A stretch of 64,000 bases of DNA from Halichoerus grypus (GCF_964656455.1 NC_135721.1:84300754-84364753); one strand, 5' to 3'. Positions 1 to 11,961 are shown, counted from the stretch's first letter. Notes: generated from the sequence alone by a model not told the origin. Numbers and translations: made by a program.

Positions 1-99
1 CACTGGCTTTCTTCCATTTTCCAAGAATACCTTCTTCAGGGCAGTGGCCACCTCTTCTTCTTTTTTTTTTTTTTTTAATTTTTAAAAACTTTAACTACT

Positions 100-165
100 G
101 CATCCTTATCACCTAGCAGATTTCTTTGTGTATAGAAGTTCAATAAATATTTGTTGAATATTCAA
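100..165 (+). mobile_element. L2 or MIR 3' tail fragment
   Basis: The stretch ends in the wording ttcaataaatatttgttgaa, typical of the 3' end of ancient LINE2/MIR elements. It is too short to separate the two families. Confidence 0.35.
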
Positions 166-189
166 TTGTGCAACTGTTTCCATTTAGAC

Positions 190-860
190 AAAGGCAATGT
201 TTTAAATGTTATAGTCTTATTTTTCTCTTTGCAAAATTATATGTGCTTGCTGGAAAAAAATTAGAAAATAGAGAATAAATATCACCCATAATGTCATCAC
301 TTGGAGATAGCCTTTCCTGGCATTTTGGGGTGCATGATATTTACATCTGTATGCATATCTATCATCTACGTGGGACTCAGACAATACGTATTATTGTGTA
401 ATCTTTTTTTTTTACTTATCTAAAAATCTTTGCATGACATTATATATTGATATTATATATTCTTCCACCTTATTACCTTTAATTTTTTTTTCAGAGCATT
501 TTATTGCATGACTGGACTTCAGCTTAATCAGTCACATATTAAAATCTCCTTGTAGCTTAAACTTTCTGCATAGCTTTGTTTATTTCCTTGGGACAAATTC
601 CGACAGGAGGAATTGCATGGTTCCACGGTTTTCTAATTCGCTGTGTGTTGGCAAGTTGTGGGTCAGAGAGGTGCCCCCAGTATGAACTCCTGCTTGCAAC
701 AAACAATGTAGGGTATTGCCACTCTCCTCCCTTGCTGAACAGCATTATCAGTCTTTTGTATATTCGCTAACTCATAGGCAGGAAGATATCAGTGTGCTAT
801 CCTTTGCTTTTCCTTTATCAGTAGTGAAGCTGAGTATTTTTTCGTGAGACCATTTTAAAG
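190..860 (-). mobile_element. Ancient L1/HAL1-like relic, antisense
   Basis: Seen: phrases such as aaatatcacccataatgtc, gggacaaattccgacaggagg and agtgaagctgagtatttttt, in the order expected for the reverse complement of the 3' end of an old L1 (L1ME or HAL1 type). No open frame survives. It has diverged strongly, so the subfamily is not assigned. Boundaries are approximate. Confidence 0.5.
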
Positions 861-1699
861 TCTACTTTGCAAGGTGACTGTTAATGTCTTTGAAAACCCA
901 TGTATTTTGGGGGCTAGTATTCCTCTCTGTTTCAAAAGGTTACTGTAAGAATTAGTTGAAGCAATCTATTTGAGAAAGTTTGCAACCTACAAAGCAATAC
1001 ACAAATATGTTGATCAGATTTGTGACCCAGTAGGGTGAGGGTCAGAAGGAATGGTCACCTGAAGGCAAATGGGCTGAGTAAATGGGTTCCAAGCAAAGGC
1101 CTGGGTGAGCTTTGCCAGAGGAGGGCGGGGGGAGGGACACCTGTGAAGAAAGGGAAAGGGAAAGGGAAAGAGGACGTGGCCTGAAGATTTGTTACTTTGA
1201 GAAGGTCACTGGAAATAGACAAGGTCAGAGATAGTACAGGGCTGGCAGCTCCAAGCGGGAGCCAATTAGACACAGAAGGGAGCCAGATGGGCGGGAGAGC
1301 TATAGGAAATGAAAGAGATGGTTCCCAGGGGTGGTCTGTGGTCTCCCTGGGGGGTGGGGTGCAGGCATCTCCTTAGATGTCCCTAAACCAGCAACGGAAA
1401 AGAGAAACACCAGCACACTGGAGTCCAGTGTGACCAAGACAGGCGTGTTTAAGAACAGGAAGGGAGACCGGTGCCACTGCACACAGGTGTGGTCATCTGC
1501 CCGGAGCACACCTGTGCTTTCCTGTAAATCCCGGGAGTCACCACACCTGAGAGAGGGAAGCGAAATGCACAAATCAGTGGTAATTAAATAAAGATAAAAT
1601 ACGGCACTAAAACTGCCCCAGCACGTATATGACCCCACTTATGTAAAATTATATATAAAGATATGTAATATATCATTGCAAATATAGGTTGTAAACATA
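861..1699. other. No gene; unassigned sequence
   Basis: No credible exon is seen. A possible weak MIR lies near 915-1015, and a short purine repeat (gggaaa units) is at 1147-1170. The antisense frames around 1300-1640 show no protein features I recognise. Confidence 0.5.
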
Positions 1700-1716
1700 T
1701 GTATTACTATATAGAG

Positions 1717-1747
<31 letters not shown>

Positions 1748-1758
1748 ATTACTATATA
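1700..1758. repeat. (TG)n microsatellite between two 14-base direct repeats
   Basis: A TG run (about 1721-1747) is flanked by the same 14 bases, tgtattactatata, at 1700-1713 and 1745-1758. The direct repeats may be a target-site duplication around a degenerated insertion, or the product of slippage. Confidence 0.85.
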
Positions 1759-1929
1759 CATCAAATACATGGATATAGGCATATGTATGCTTGCCCATGG
1801 TCATCTCCAGAGAGTGGTAATGAGGCGAGACAGGGAGAAGGACTTATTTTTGCTTTTCCTCACATTTTTAAGTGTTTCACTTGTTCCAACAAATATGTAT
1901 TCGTTCTCTAACTTGTACATGGTCGAATA

Positions 1930-2479
1930 AAGAAAAAAATGGTTAAGCCGAGAAAGACGTGTGAGGTGAGGATGGCCTGCCGCTCTCCCCTGGGCAGCGT
2001 GGGTGGGGATCGGTGAGGGCAGCAGAAGCTGAGGTCCCGGGCTGTCACCGGAGCCCCTGCCAACCTGGACAGAGGAACCCCTGGAAGCGCCTGAGAGTCA
2101 TGCTTGGGCCCGGCAGGGCGCCGAGCTCGCTGGCATGTCACACTTAGATGACAGGGAAAGCCGTGCCTTCTTGGCAGGCAGGACTCTAGCCAACAGGTAA
2201 GACATTTCCAGGCCACCTGTTTCCAGATCAGGTGAGCATGGCCACCTGGCAGGGCGGAGGCACGGGTTCATTGCAGGGGAAAGAACTTGAGCTTGGTGCA
2301 GGAGGAAAAATGAGAACTTTTCTCCTTCAGTTCAAGGGCTGCCAGTGCAGCCATGAAACAAAGTATCTGACTGGGACTTTTTGTTATTTGACATCAGGTA
2401 AAGCTGCTTTAAGGCAACACCGTTTCCTGCCTCCTTTGTGTTCCCCTGTTCTGCGGTCTGGAGACAAAGTCAGGGAACA
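1930..2479. other. No gene; unassigned, fairly GC-rich
   Basis: The frames at 1908-2216 (minus) and 2232-2486 (plus) have no recognisable domain. Nothing repeat-like could be named. Confidence 0.45.
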
Positions 2480-2910
2480 AGACTGAGCTGATCTCTGACT
2501 TCCTAGAGCTACACTTGAGTTGGGGAGATGGATGGATGGCACACGAGGGACCGAACAGAGAGAGTGTCACACATGGTAAGATTGCTCTGAAGGAAACCAA
2601 AAGGCGTGGCAAGCTCGGGGCTGGGCTATTTTGGATCTGGAGGCAATGGAAGGTCTTTTGGAGGAGAGGACATTTAAACTGAGTCAGGAATGAAGAGAAG
2701 GGGTCAGCAGTGAGTAGCCAGCTGGCAGAAGGGGGACCGGAGAGGCGGGACTCCAGCTCAGCCTGTTGGCCGAATGTCTGGAGAGCAGAGAGTGTGGGGA
2801 GCTGGTGAGGATGAGGTTTGAGAGGCCAGCAGGCATCCGATCATGCCTGGAACCCATAGGTGGGTCATATCTGGATGTTTGATTTTATCCTCAGTGCGAA
2901 AGCAAGGTAA
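2480..2910 (-). mobile_element. LINE2 (L2) relic, antisense
   Basis: Read on the plus strand it follows the reverse complement of the L2 3' region: a gaggacatttaaactgagtc block, then purine-rich wording, then tgattttatcctcagtgcg. Heavily diverged and non-coding. Boundaries are approximate. Confidence 0.5.
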
Positions 2911-3469
2911 AGTGTGCTTAGAAATCTGACATAATGATGCAGCACCCAAGCTTCACCTCAGCATGTGTAGATTTGTTGAATGAGTGCAAGATAAATAAAT
3001 GGATTAATGTTCCAGGGTCAGAAAATGTCCCATGTTCATTTTATTTTATGATCTTTTAAATTTTATTTTATGTATTTTATTTTAAGCTATGGTTTTGACT
3101 TCTATTACATGAGCAATCACCCCCATTTCGATTTATTTTCACAAAAGACCAAGCCACGGTGATGTGAATGAAGTCTGATGCTGCGGAGCGTGCCTGAAAT
3201 CAAAGGAAAGGTTAATGAGACGCCGTCTCCACAGCATGGAGTGTATGAAGCGCTTCCACAAATGGGATGCCGTCCATCTTTGTCATCCCCCGGCATGCTG
3301 GGCTGAGCAGGTGCTCCTGCTGTCTCCATGGTATCTCCAGATGAGGAAACCATCTCAGAGAAGTGAGACAAGACTGGGTAGGGCCATATCCCTGTGAAGC
3401 CAGCAGGCATCTGGGAGTTAATGTGAGGTAGAGAACAAGAATGGACGTTGAGCTTGGGCGGATCTGGTT

Positions 3470-3660
3470 TCCAGACCAGGCCTGCACTTAGCCGTGGTGG
3501 GGCTCTGGAATAGACACCCTACTGTATGATTTCCATGAGGCCCACTTTCCATTTTTAAAATGGGGGTAATACCATTTACCTCATAATATATTGGTGTGGA
3601 TTAAAAGAGAAGCATTAGAATATCTGGCACGCAAGCGACACTCAAGAAATATTAGTTTCT
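3470..3660 (+). mobile_element. MIR SINE
   Basis: It contains the MIR progression tccatttttaaaatgggggtaat, then acctcataat, then atatctggcacgcaa, then ctcaagaaatatt. This is an ancient tRNA-derived SINE with no coding content. Confidence 0.65.
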
Positions 3661-4279
3661 ATGTTCCTTTACCCGCAAAAATTTATTGAATCCTTCCAAA
3701 AATAGAACATCCTTTAGAGTAGAATCTTACCCATTTCTTTTTTGTTGTTGTTGTGGATGGGACATCCAAAAGGATGTTAGGGTTTTTTTTTTGGTTTGTG
3801 GTAAGCTGACTCTGCATTTTAAAAGGGAAAAGAAGGAAATCTGTAGTACCTCAAACAATGAGCCTTTTTAAAGCCTGCATTCGACTCCAATTTCAAAGAA
3901 TATTCTTATTAACATACTTTCTTATAAATGGAGCGCTACTCATCAAATATTTATAAGTAGTAGCCCGAGAAGCCAGCACAGTGCTTGGCAAACCTGGGGA
4001 CATTTCCCACGTGCGCTGTGGGATGGCGTAGGCAGGGGAGACCCTTTAATTTTGTGACATGGTTTGGGGGCTCCAGCGTGAGCTCCTCTTGGCATGGTTT
4101 CTTCCTGCTCTGGGCCTGTTCTGGAGCCTTTCAGGACTCCCACGTAGACTGTCCTTGCAGGCAACTCCCTTTGAAGTCCCCGGGAGCTCTTTGAATGGAA
4201 AACATACAGAAGGGGGGTGTTGATGCAAATAAGCATCAGACCTGATACACGTGGGGGAATAAAAGGTGCTTCTCACCCC
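3661..4279. other. No gene; unassigned sequence
   Basis: No named repeat and no credible exon. The short frame at 3943-4236 (minus) has no known domain. Confidence 0.4.
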
Positions 4280-5445
4280 AAATATTAGCTCTTTAGCCCA
4301 GAAACTGTGGTTTGATCATTAAATAAAAAAATCATCTCCCCCCCCCCCAATCTACCACCAAAGCTCCATCATCTGCCTTCGCTCAGGAAATGATAAACCT
4401 GCTAATTACCCGAGAGTTTTAATTAAGCAACAGATATAGACAGTGCAGGGCTCTGTTTTTACTTTAAACCTATCAATAAAATAAAATTCTCCATTCCAGA
4501 GCAACTTGCTAAATGAGAAAAAAAATAAACATTACTATCTTTTGAAATATCACTCATCGAGTGTGATAATTTAGAAAAATATCTCTATTAGAGATAGTTA
4601 GAGATATTTTTTGGTTGAAATTGCGGTCGCCGATGTAGCACAAAGCTGCAATTCGTAGACAGGTTAAGTAAATTAAATCACTCACTGTCTTTTTTTTTTC
4701 AATGGCTTTAAAAGTTAAAGGTAATTTGCAAAGAAAATGCTCAGTTTGAATTGGTTTGTAATATCTGTTAATGATCTTTAAAAAAATCCACTTATTCACA
4801 ATCCGGTCCCTGAGGGAATTCCAGCGTGCTATCAGAAAAATTTCTTAAGTCTGAAATGTCATTAGCTAGTGATTCCTTTGAAGTAAAAAGCCCTGAAAAA
4901 ATAAATTATATAAGGTATACAAGTGCACAGGACAATCACTTTGATGAATAATATCTGTGTTTTTCGTACCTAAAAACGCAACAATTGAAATCCAAGCTGC
5001 TAAATTATAGAGCTGTCTTCTGAATTACCTCGGTGGAGGTATGCCTGCTCTGTTTATTTCACACGTATATCGAGTTCTTCCATGTATTTATAGATTGTTG
5101 ATGTAAAAACAGTAGTGTTGGAACAATTTTGATTATATTCATTGTGTTTACCTTTTGGAAACACACGGTGTTGCCTAAATACAGCCCCACAGGTGTTGCC
5201 GTCCAGAACTGAAACAATAGCCTGTTTCGGAGCCAGGTGCTCCGCACGGCGGGGCGAGTACCGCACAGCCCCGCAAATTGTCCAATATTGGATAACAGAG
5301 CTGTGAAATACTACACCGAAGGGGACATTTTCTTCCTGACCCTGGCTGGCTATCGTTTTTTTTTTTGCCTGGAAGCAGGGGAGTCTTTGTAATACGATAT
5401 TAGTCAGTGTACCTACAGATGCTGGTGCGGCTGCTATAAATAGCT
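4280..5445. other. Repeat-free AT-rich block, candidate conserved noncoding cluster
   Basis: Over 1.1 kb no repeat is recognised, although the neighbourhood is repeat-rich. Homeodomain-like cores (ctaattaccc, ttttaattaagc near 4400-4426) and CpG-retaining pieces (ttgcggtcgccgatg near 4620; seven CpGs in 5221-5280) sit in AT-rich DNA. A CCAAT-like ccaatattgg is at 5282-5291. Known: such composition is common in deeply conserved developmental enhancers. Conservation itself is inferred, not seen. A C run is at 4338-4348. Confidence 0.4.
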
Positions 5446-5449
5446 AATC

Positions 5450-5471
5450 TTTTTTTTTTTTTTTTTTTTTT
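5450..5471. repeat. Poly-T tract (22 T)
   Basis: A pure run of T with no SINE or L1 body on either side that I recognise. It may be the tail of an eroded retrotransposition event. Confidence 0.95.
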
Positions 5472-5479
5472 GAGAGGAG

Positions 5480-6080
5480 TTGGATTTGAGTAAACCATTG
5501 GCTACAGGTTAATTATACATTTCGTAAGAAGGCATTTCCTTGTAGCCAGCCTAAATTTGTTACCTTTTAACCCTGCTTTTATATAAGGCTAGCCATGTAT
5601 GAGCCCCCAGGAGGACCTTCATTAAGTCTTTATTTTATACATCGGGACTTTAACTTTTTGTTCTTCTCGCCCACTACTTGCCTCTTAGCCAAGGGACCCA
5701 GTTTTATTCATTTTTCCTCCAGGGGAAGGCATTCTGTTCTTCCTCGTCCAGCTGATTTATAATCACAGGCATGGTACTTCCGGTTTTCTGCTCTGTCCCT
5801 GACATCCGGAGAGCGCACTGAACATAGGTAAGAACAAGCCACTGATTGATTTTAATTAAGATATTCGGTAATATTTAGTCCATTTACTTCATCTAAGAAA
5901 TGGAAATCAACACTTGAAACTTTCTGGGAAGCTTTCTTGGCGTTCTGTGTATGGAAGATTACAAAGAGTAGAAGCATTGGACTCAGTGTGTCATCCTGGA
6001 GAAGGCACGTCCTGTAACTACCTCCCGGGACAAGAAAGAGAATGTAGCCAACATTCCCGACTGCCCCCAGGACGGGGAGT
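5480..6080. other. No gene; unassigned sequence
   Basis: A donor-like gtaagaa lies at 5828 and the short frames here have no recognisable domain. No named repeat until the L1 that starts near 6085. Confidence 0.4.
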
Positions 6081-6799
6081 CCCCTTTCCTCCTCAAAAAT
6101 AACCACTCTCCTGATGTCCCACACCATAGATTTGTTTTTTGTTTTTGTTTCAACTTCATATGGATGGACTCCTATGGTAAGTGTTCTTTTGCGTCTGATT
6201 CTTTCTTTCAACATTGTATTTGTGAGCTGTATCTATGTTACTGGGCACAATTATATTTTCCTTGTTTTATTTCATTCCATTGTATCAATAATATACCACA
6301 ATTAACCCTTTTGCCCTTGATGAACATCTGGGTTGTTGTCGGTTTTTGGCTATTTCAGAGAGCCACTATATGCTTTCTCATGCACGTTTTGGTGGGTGTG
6401 CATGCATTTCTTTTGGGTATGTAGACTCAGAGGGAAGTTACTAAATTGTAGGGCATGACCGTGCTCAGCTTTAATGATGTCGATATTCCAAAGAGGTTGT
6501 ATCAGTTTCCACTCCCACCAGCGGTGGGTGAGAGATGTTCTGCTCTAATTCTTGTTAACTGGTATTCTTCAGTCTTTTTGATTTTGGTCATTCTGGTGGT
6601 ATGTAGTTGAATCTCATTATGGTTTTGATTTCCCAGATTATTAAGAAGTTGAGGATCTTTTCATATACATTGGCCACTTGGAAATTTTGTGAATGGGCTT
6701 TTCAAGGGTCTTGTTCATTTTTCCATTACATTGTTCATCTTTTCTTACTGTTTTGTAGGGAATATTTATATATTCTGGATTATTATTCTGGATATGATC

Positions 6800-6992
6800 T
6801 TTTTTTTTTTTTAGAGAGAGAACACGCAAGCAGGGGTTGGGGGGAGGGGCAGAGGGAGAGAGGGAATCCCAAGCATGCTCCACGCCCAGAGCGGATCCTG
6901 ATGCGGGGCTCTATCTTACAACCCTGAGATCATGACCTGAGCCGAAATCAAGAGTTGGATGCTTAACCGACTGAGCCACCCAGGCTCCCTAA
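6800..6992 (-). mobile_element. Can-SINE with target-site duplication
   Basis: Minus-strand SINE: T-rich tail, ttagagagagaacacgcaag, GA-rich middle, then atcatgacctgagccgaaat and the tRNA-derived head ending ctgagccacccaggctcc. The 10-base duplication ggatatgatc is at 6790-6799 and 6993-7002, which fixes the insertion into the older L1. Confidence 0.95.
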
Positions 6993-7472
6993 GGATATGA
7001 TCCTTTTTTGATTATATATATTGCAAATATCATATACCACTCTGAGTTTGACTTTTCACTCTCTATATGGTATCTTTGGATGGATAGAAGATTTTAATTT
7101 TTATGTGGCCTAATTTCCCAATATTTTCCTTTATAGTTAGTGCTTTCTATGTCTTATTTAAGAGAGCTTTGCTTATCCCATGGCCACGAAAATAGCCTTT
7201 TATATGATCTTCTGGAAGCTTTATTGTTTTACTATTCACATTTATCCATATGTCATTGATTTTTGCATATGGTGTGAGGTTGGGATCAAATTTGTTTTTT
7301 CCTCCATGATATCTACTTACTCTACACCATTAATGAAAAAGACTTCTTTCTCCAGTGCTCTGACATGATACATTGTCATAAACTAAGTACTCACTTTCTT
7401 ATAGAATGATCATATGACACCCCCCCTACTTTATTCTGTCAGTATGGTGAGTTATTTAATAGGTTTTTGAAT

Positions 7473-7650
7473 TTTTTTTTAAGATTTTATTTATTTATTA
7501 GAGAGAGAGAGAGAGCACAAGTGGGGAGGAGAGGGAGAAGAGGGTTCCTCAATGAACAGGGAGCCTGATGCGGGGCTCAATTCCAGGACCGTGGGATCAT
7601 GACCCGAGCTCAAGATAGATGCTTAACTGACTGAGCCACCCAGGCACCCC
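7473..7650 (-). mobile_element. Can-SINE with target-site duplication
   Basis: Complete minus-strand SINE: aagattttatttatttatta tail, GA run, head ending ctgagccacccaggcacccc. The 12-base duplication aggtttttgaat is at 7461-7472 and 7651-7662. It is inserted in the same ancient L1 as its neighbour. Confidence 0.96.
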
Positions 7651-7949
7651 AGGTTTTTGAATGTTAAACCAATCTTCCATTTCTGGACTAAACCCAACTT
7701 GGTTATGATGTATTATTTATTTGAAGTATTGCAGCATGTTTTGATAATTTTTACAACAATGTGTATGCGTGAAACTTACCTGTAGTTTTCCTTGAGTGTA
7801 ATGTCCTTGCCAGATGAGTTATCAAGGTTTAGCCAGCTCATAAAATGAGTTGGAGAGGTGTCCTCTGTACATTCTTTAAAAAATTAAAACATAAGTAAGT
7901 CTAATCTAATATAGTTACTTAAAATATATGTAGTTTGTCCTGAGTATAT

Positions 7950-8470
7950 TATTAGTCAAAGTTCTCCAGAGAAGCAGAACCAAATGTGTGTATGTGTGTG
8001 TATTTATTTATTTATTATAGGAATTGACTAGCACAATTATGGAGGCCAGGAAGTCCTACAATGTGCTGTCTGCAAGCTGGAGACCCAGGAAAACGGGTCA
8101 TGTAACTCACCTCAAGTCTGAAGAACTGAGAGTCACAGGGGTCCACGTGGGGAGGAATTATGTAAATTCTAATTGGATTCTGAAGGCCCAAGACCCATAA
8201 GCTCTGATGCCTGAGGGCAGGAGAAGATGGATGTCCCAACTGAGTCAGAGAGAAAACTCACCCTTCCTCTGCCTTTCTGTTCTATTCAGGTCCTCGATGG
8301 ATTGGATGATGCCCAATGCATTGGTGAAGGTGATCTTCTTTACTCATCTACTGGTTCAAATGCAAATCTCTTCCAGAAATACCCTCACAGACCATCCAGA
8401 AGTAATGTTTTACAGCGGTCTGGGCATCCCTTAGCCCAGTAAAGTTGACACATAAGAGTAACCAGCACAG
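7950..8470 (+). mobile_element. Old interspersed repeat, family not assigned
   Basis: It begins with the widespread mammalian phrase gttctccagagaagcagaac and contains ggaattgactagcacaatta, tctgttctattcaggtcctc and aagttgacacataaga in the order seen in many copies. I recognise the family by wording but cannot name it with certainty. It includes a short TG/TTTA tract near 7985-8020. Confidence 0.55.
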
Positions 8471-8879
8471 TAAGTGTTTGTCACAATTTCTTTCATTCCA
8501 GGTTTCTGTATATTTTAACAGACTTGTGGCAGGAGACTGCTTTTGTGTGAGTTGCTTGGGGAAGAAAATGGAAGTTACACTACCTTCTGGGACTTGCAAT
8601 CTGCTCGTGTGCCCAAGGCTGAAATTTGTTATTGCATCTCAATCCTGGGACCCACGATCAAGGCTCATCCTGGGTTTAAAGGAGGACCTGTAAGATGAGA
8701 AGCTTTTGGGACCTATGACAAGCATTCAGCTAAAACTCCTGCTCCCCCACTGAGAAACTTCAAAGCCAATTTCATCCACTTTTGACTCTTCAGTTACTGT
8801 TCCACAAAGGTTTTTTTTTTTTTTTAACTTTAATCCCCTTCAATACTGTTTATCTCATACCTTACCCCATCTCTCCATT

Positions 8880-9475
8880 CCTACTTGCTACTGTCCAAGT
8901 TCAAGGCCTTATCACCTCTTGTTTGGGCTATGGAATTTGTGGGACACCTAGTGTCCATTTCATCCCCTTCCCAGCCATCCAAGTGCTCACTCTAAAATGG
9001 GCAGCTGGCCATGTCAGTCCTTGTTGGAAACTGCCTGGTGGCTCTCCATTGCTGCATGTGAGGCAGTCCTGGCTCATGAACACGGCACACAAATTCTCCC
9101 CAAGACCTGGCTCTTGTTTACCTCTCCAGCACCTCTCTTGTTCCTCTTGGGTCTTTGCCTCACATTCCAGCAGCTCTACCTGCTTGCAGTTCCCAGTGTT
9201 TCCCCTGGGGTTCTTTGTGGCCCAGCTTTTGTGTGTGCTGATCTTTCTCCTGGGGATGGACTATCCATGTCTTTCTCCTGGGACATCCATTCTTTCACAA
9301 TCAACTCAGGCCAGAGAACCTCGATCCCACCCAGCTGGGGCGGCACGGTCTCCTTTTTCATCCATGCCTCTGGCTTTGATTAGACTGTGAACTTCTTGAA
9401 GGCTGGGTTCAGATCTGAATCATTCCTCCATCTATAACTTGCTCTGTGCTGGAGGGTCACAGGTGTTCAATAAAC
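8880..9475 (+). mobile_element. LINE2 (L2) 3' region
   Basis: It follows the L2 consensus in sense: tggtggctctccattgctgc, acctggctcttgtttacctc, agactgtgaacttcttgaag, then the tail aggtgttcaataaacaagg. A long plus-strand frame at 8782-9390 is an accident inside this relic. Confidence 0.7.
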
Positions 9476-9479
9476 AAGG

Positions 9480-10737
9480 ATAGACTTAAACAGAAGGGGC
9501 AACACTTACTAGTTGACTAGTTTGGGATTCATTTCATCTTTTTTTTGGAAGCCCGAGATGGAACGCAATAGCCCAATGAGCAGGAGGGACACAGGGAGGC
9601 GAAGACTATGGAAAATCTGCAGATAGCTATCTCTTCCTGAACGACTGCATTCAGTTCAAATGATTAACACCCTTAGGATGGGATTCATTTTTTTGTAGAA
9701 TGGATTAGTGACAAGGATTTTCTATAAAGATAGATTTTTTCCAGAGAAACAAATTTGAACACTTTAGTCCAAGAATTTAAATGAGGAAAAATAATCCTAC
9801 TTAAAAGGTAATTTGACCAATATCCTTCCTCTTTTCTCTTATTAATAAAAGAGTTTACACAGAAACTCTATAAGGAATTGTGTAAGAGATTCACAAGGAT
9901 CATTAAGGTCTCTACTAGACATTCACTTTCACTTTGTAAAATTGGCTATACCCTCAAAATGGTATCACATAAAAATGGACTTTCTGGGGCTCTTATATAT
10001 GAATGGGTTTTAGTTGCACAGTGGTGCCATTCATTTTATTTGGCCCATCTATTGCAAGTACATTCTAAATTTGGCCTTAATTATTTTTCCTTTCACAAAA
10101 AATATTTTGTGGGATCTTTTTGAACCCTGACTACTTCCTTCTTGCCCCTTAAGACAGAATCCAGGAGTGTTACTTTTGTTCTCTTCTAATTAAAATAATT
10201 GCTTGGTTCCTTTTAACTAGATTCATGCAGTTATTAGCCTAATACATGGATGGGTGCCATGGGGTGCTTGAGAAACAAAATGAAAAGTGATCATGTAGCT
10301 TCACATGAAAAAGATTCTGTGGTGCCAAGGAGCATTATTCCTTTCAGCCAGCATTTTATAAGGGCCTTTAGTAAACCTGCCCCCCCCCATACCCTTACTA
10401 AAAGACTATTAAGTGAAAGAATGGTTCTATTTTCTCCATTAGGTAGACAGTGAACTCACTACAATTTGAAGAGGGGCACTTGATATGCTGGGCATGGCAC
10501 AAAGACTGGGGGGCTGGTTTTAATCTCTGCCCCTGCTTTGTCTTTCAGAATAACTGCAATTGAAGGATAAATGCTCCATGTCTTCTCTGCCAGTTGGCGT
10601 TTATCAGAGGACACTGGAAGAAGAGGGACAAAGGTGCCTGGATGTATGTGTTCCTCAAGAGTTGTCACGACCCTGATTCTAAAAGGAAGTGGTAAAGTAA
10701 TGTTTTTGACATCAAGATGATTCTGGAAGTGGATGCA
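9480..10737. other. No gene; unassigned sequence
   Basis: No repeat was named and no exon is credible. The 9990-10120 portion is AT-rich and could be conserved, but this was not tested. Confidence 0.4.
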
Positions 10738-10937
10738 GTTCAAGAGTTTGGCAAACACAGGCCTGCAGACTAAGTCTGACCTATTGCTGGTTTTTGTAAA
10801 TAAAGATTTATTGGAACACAGCCACACCCATTAATGGATGGGTTGTTTGCCGCTGCTTTTGCGCTACAACGTAGAGCAGTAGCGACCTAAAAGATTTACT
10901 GTCTGGTTCTTTACAGAAAAAGTGTGCTGACTCTTGA
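10738..10937 (+). mobile_element. hAT-like nonautonomous DNA transposon
   Basis: The interior wording (tttttgtaaataaagattta, tggaacacagccacaccc, ggttctttacagaaaaagt) belongs to a common mammalian hAT/Charlie-type element. Imperfect inverted ends start caagagt on the left and finish actcttg on the right. The target duplication is no longer visible. A second partial copy is at 33330-33475. Confidence 0.55.
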
Positions 10938-10939
10938 TA

Positions 10940-11435
10940 TTGTTTATCCGATTCGCTGAGTACCTGTGAACTCACTACTCCCTGCCGAGAACGTATTTAT
11001 AGGCATTTCGATGGCAGCCCTCATTTGATGAGATGCTGAGGGCCTTTCGTAATGTGCTTAGGTTATGGGTATTCGGTACTGGTGTATAGACAGCAGGAAG
11101 TGAGGCGGATTTGGGGCAGGACGTCATGGTTTGAGAAAGAGGCTCTGCCATTACTGTCTCAGTGGCAAGTCGCTGATCGTGGCTGGGCTCTTCCTGTTGG
11201 ACAACAGGATTACTCTACTACTTGGAGAAGGTGCTGAGACTTCTGACGTGGTGTGCACCTTGATTTACTACTTCAAGACCTTATGGTCAACATTATGGAC
11301 GTCTGCTTCCCAGCCAAAAGATGGGCACCCTTTGCCACCAGTTGGTAGTTGGATGGGTCAAGTGAGAGAATGTGAGTCCCAAGTGTTCCCTAAACCATAA
11401 GTGCTGTATTGGTGACATACAAAAACATCAGGATA
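10940..11435. other. No gene; unassigned sequence
   Basis: Short frames at 11052-11400 lack any recognisable motif. Confidence 0.4.
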
Positions 11436-11439
11436 AGTG

Positions 11440-11580
11440 TTGTTTCTCTTTGGCATGTGAAGAAATGAGACAGGCTACCAAGATCAAGTAGTCAGCCAGC
11501 AGAGGAGCTAGATGCTAGCTCTCTTGCTTTAGGTCACCGTTCTTTCTAGTATACCATGGGCTTCTTTCCACCATGCTTCT
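11440..11580 (-). mobile_element. MIR SINE, antisense
   Basis: Reverse-complement MIR wording: gaagaaatgagacaggctac, gatcaagtagtcagccag and a gagctagatgctagctctc segment. Confidence 0.5.
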
Positions 11581-11604
11581 TTCCATGGTTTCAGAAATGC
11601 TCAG

Positions 11605-11735
11605 TTCTTTTGTTCATTTCTTCGTTCATTCATTCACTACTGAGCATTCTTTAAGAGCCTGCTATGAATGGAAAAGGAGCTGGGTGTTTCAGGGAGAGTG
11701 AGGACTATGTAAAAAGAGTTGCAAGACTCTTAGAA
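11605..11735 (-). mobile_element. L2 3' end fragment, antisense
   Basis: It starts with ttcattcattcactactgag, then gagcctgctatgaatgg, matching the reversed L2 tail. Short and diverged. Confidence 0.4.
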
Positions 11736-11922
11736 TAATTCTGTTCTTGGACCCCTGTGGCTAGAATCCTCCAGAAGGATATAGATTCTTCTCTTGAGTT
11801 CCCCCGTCCTGCCCAAGGAGTTGGCCCTTATTTGTGATACGGAAAACAAGAAAGTAGATGGAATGAGAAAGGGAGAGCAATCCTGTCATCCAGCAGGGTT
11901 GCCTGACATGTCGTTTTATGTA

Positions 11923-11961
11923 GTGTGTGTGTGTGTGTGTGTGTACTGTTTATGTGTGTGT
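11923..11961. repeat. (TG)n microsatellite, interrupted
   Basis: Two TG runs separated by tactgttta. Confidence 0.95.

Larger units (their letters stand above)
6085..7885 (-). mobile_element. Ancient L1 (L1M-type) ORF2 region, antisense, with nested SINEs
   Basis: On the plus strand it reads as the reverse complement of L1 ORF2: tataccacaattaaccc, cactcccaccagcgg, ctcattatggttttgat, gaagctttattgtttt and tcataaaatgagttgg in collinear order. All frames are broken. The step from about 7450 to 7663 skips L1 sequence that should lie between, so there is an internal deletion. Two younger SINEs interrupt it. Confidence 0.75.

Noticed and set aside
5828..5836. Donor-like gtaagaa as evidence of an exon
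   Set aside because: No acceptor, open frame or conserved context nearby.
6800..6992. tRNA gene from A/B-box-like wording in SINE heads
   Set aside because: These are tRNA-derived SINEs in dispersed copies with tails and target duplications, not tRNA genes.
8782..9390. 202-codon plus-strand frame
   Set aside because: Lies inside an L2 relic and does not correspond to L2 protein.
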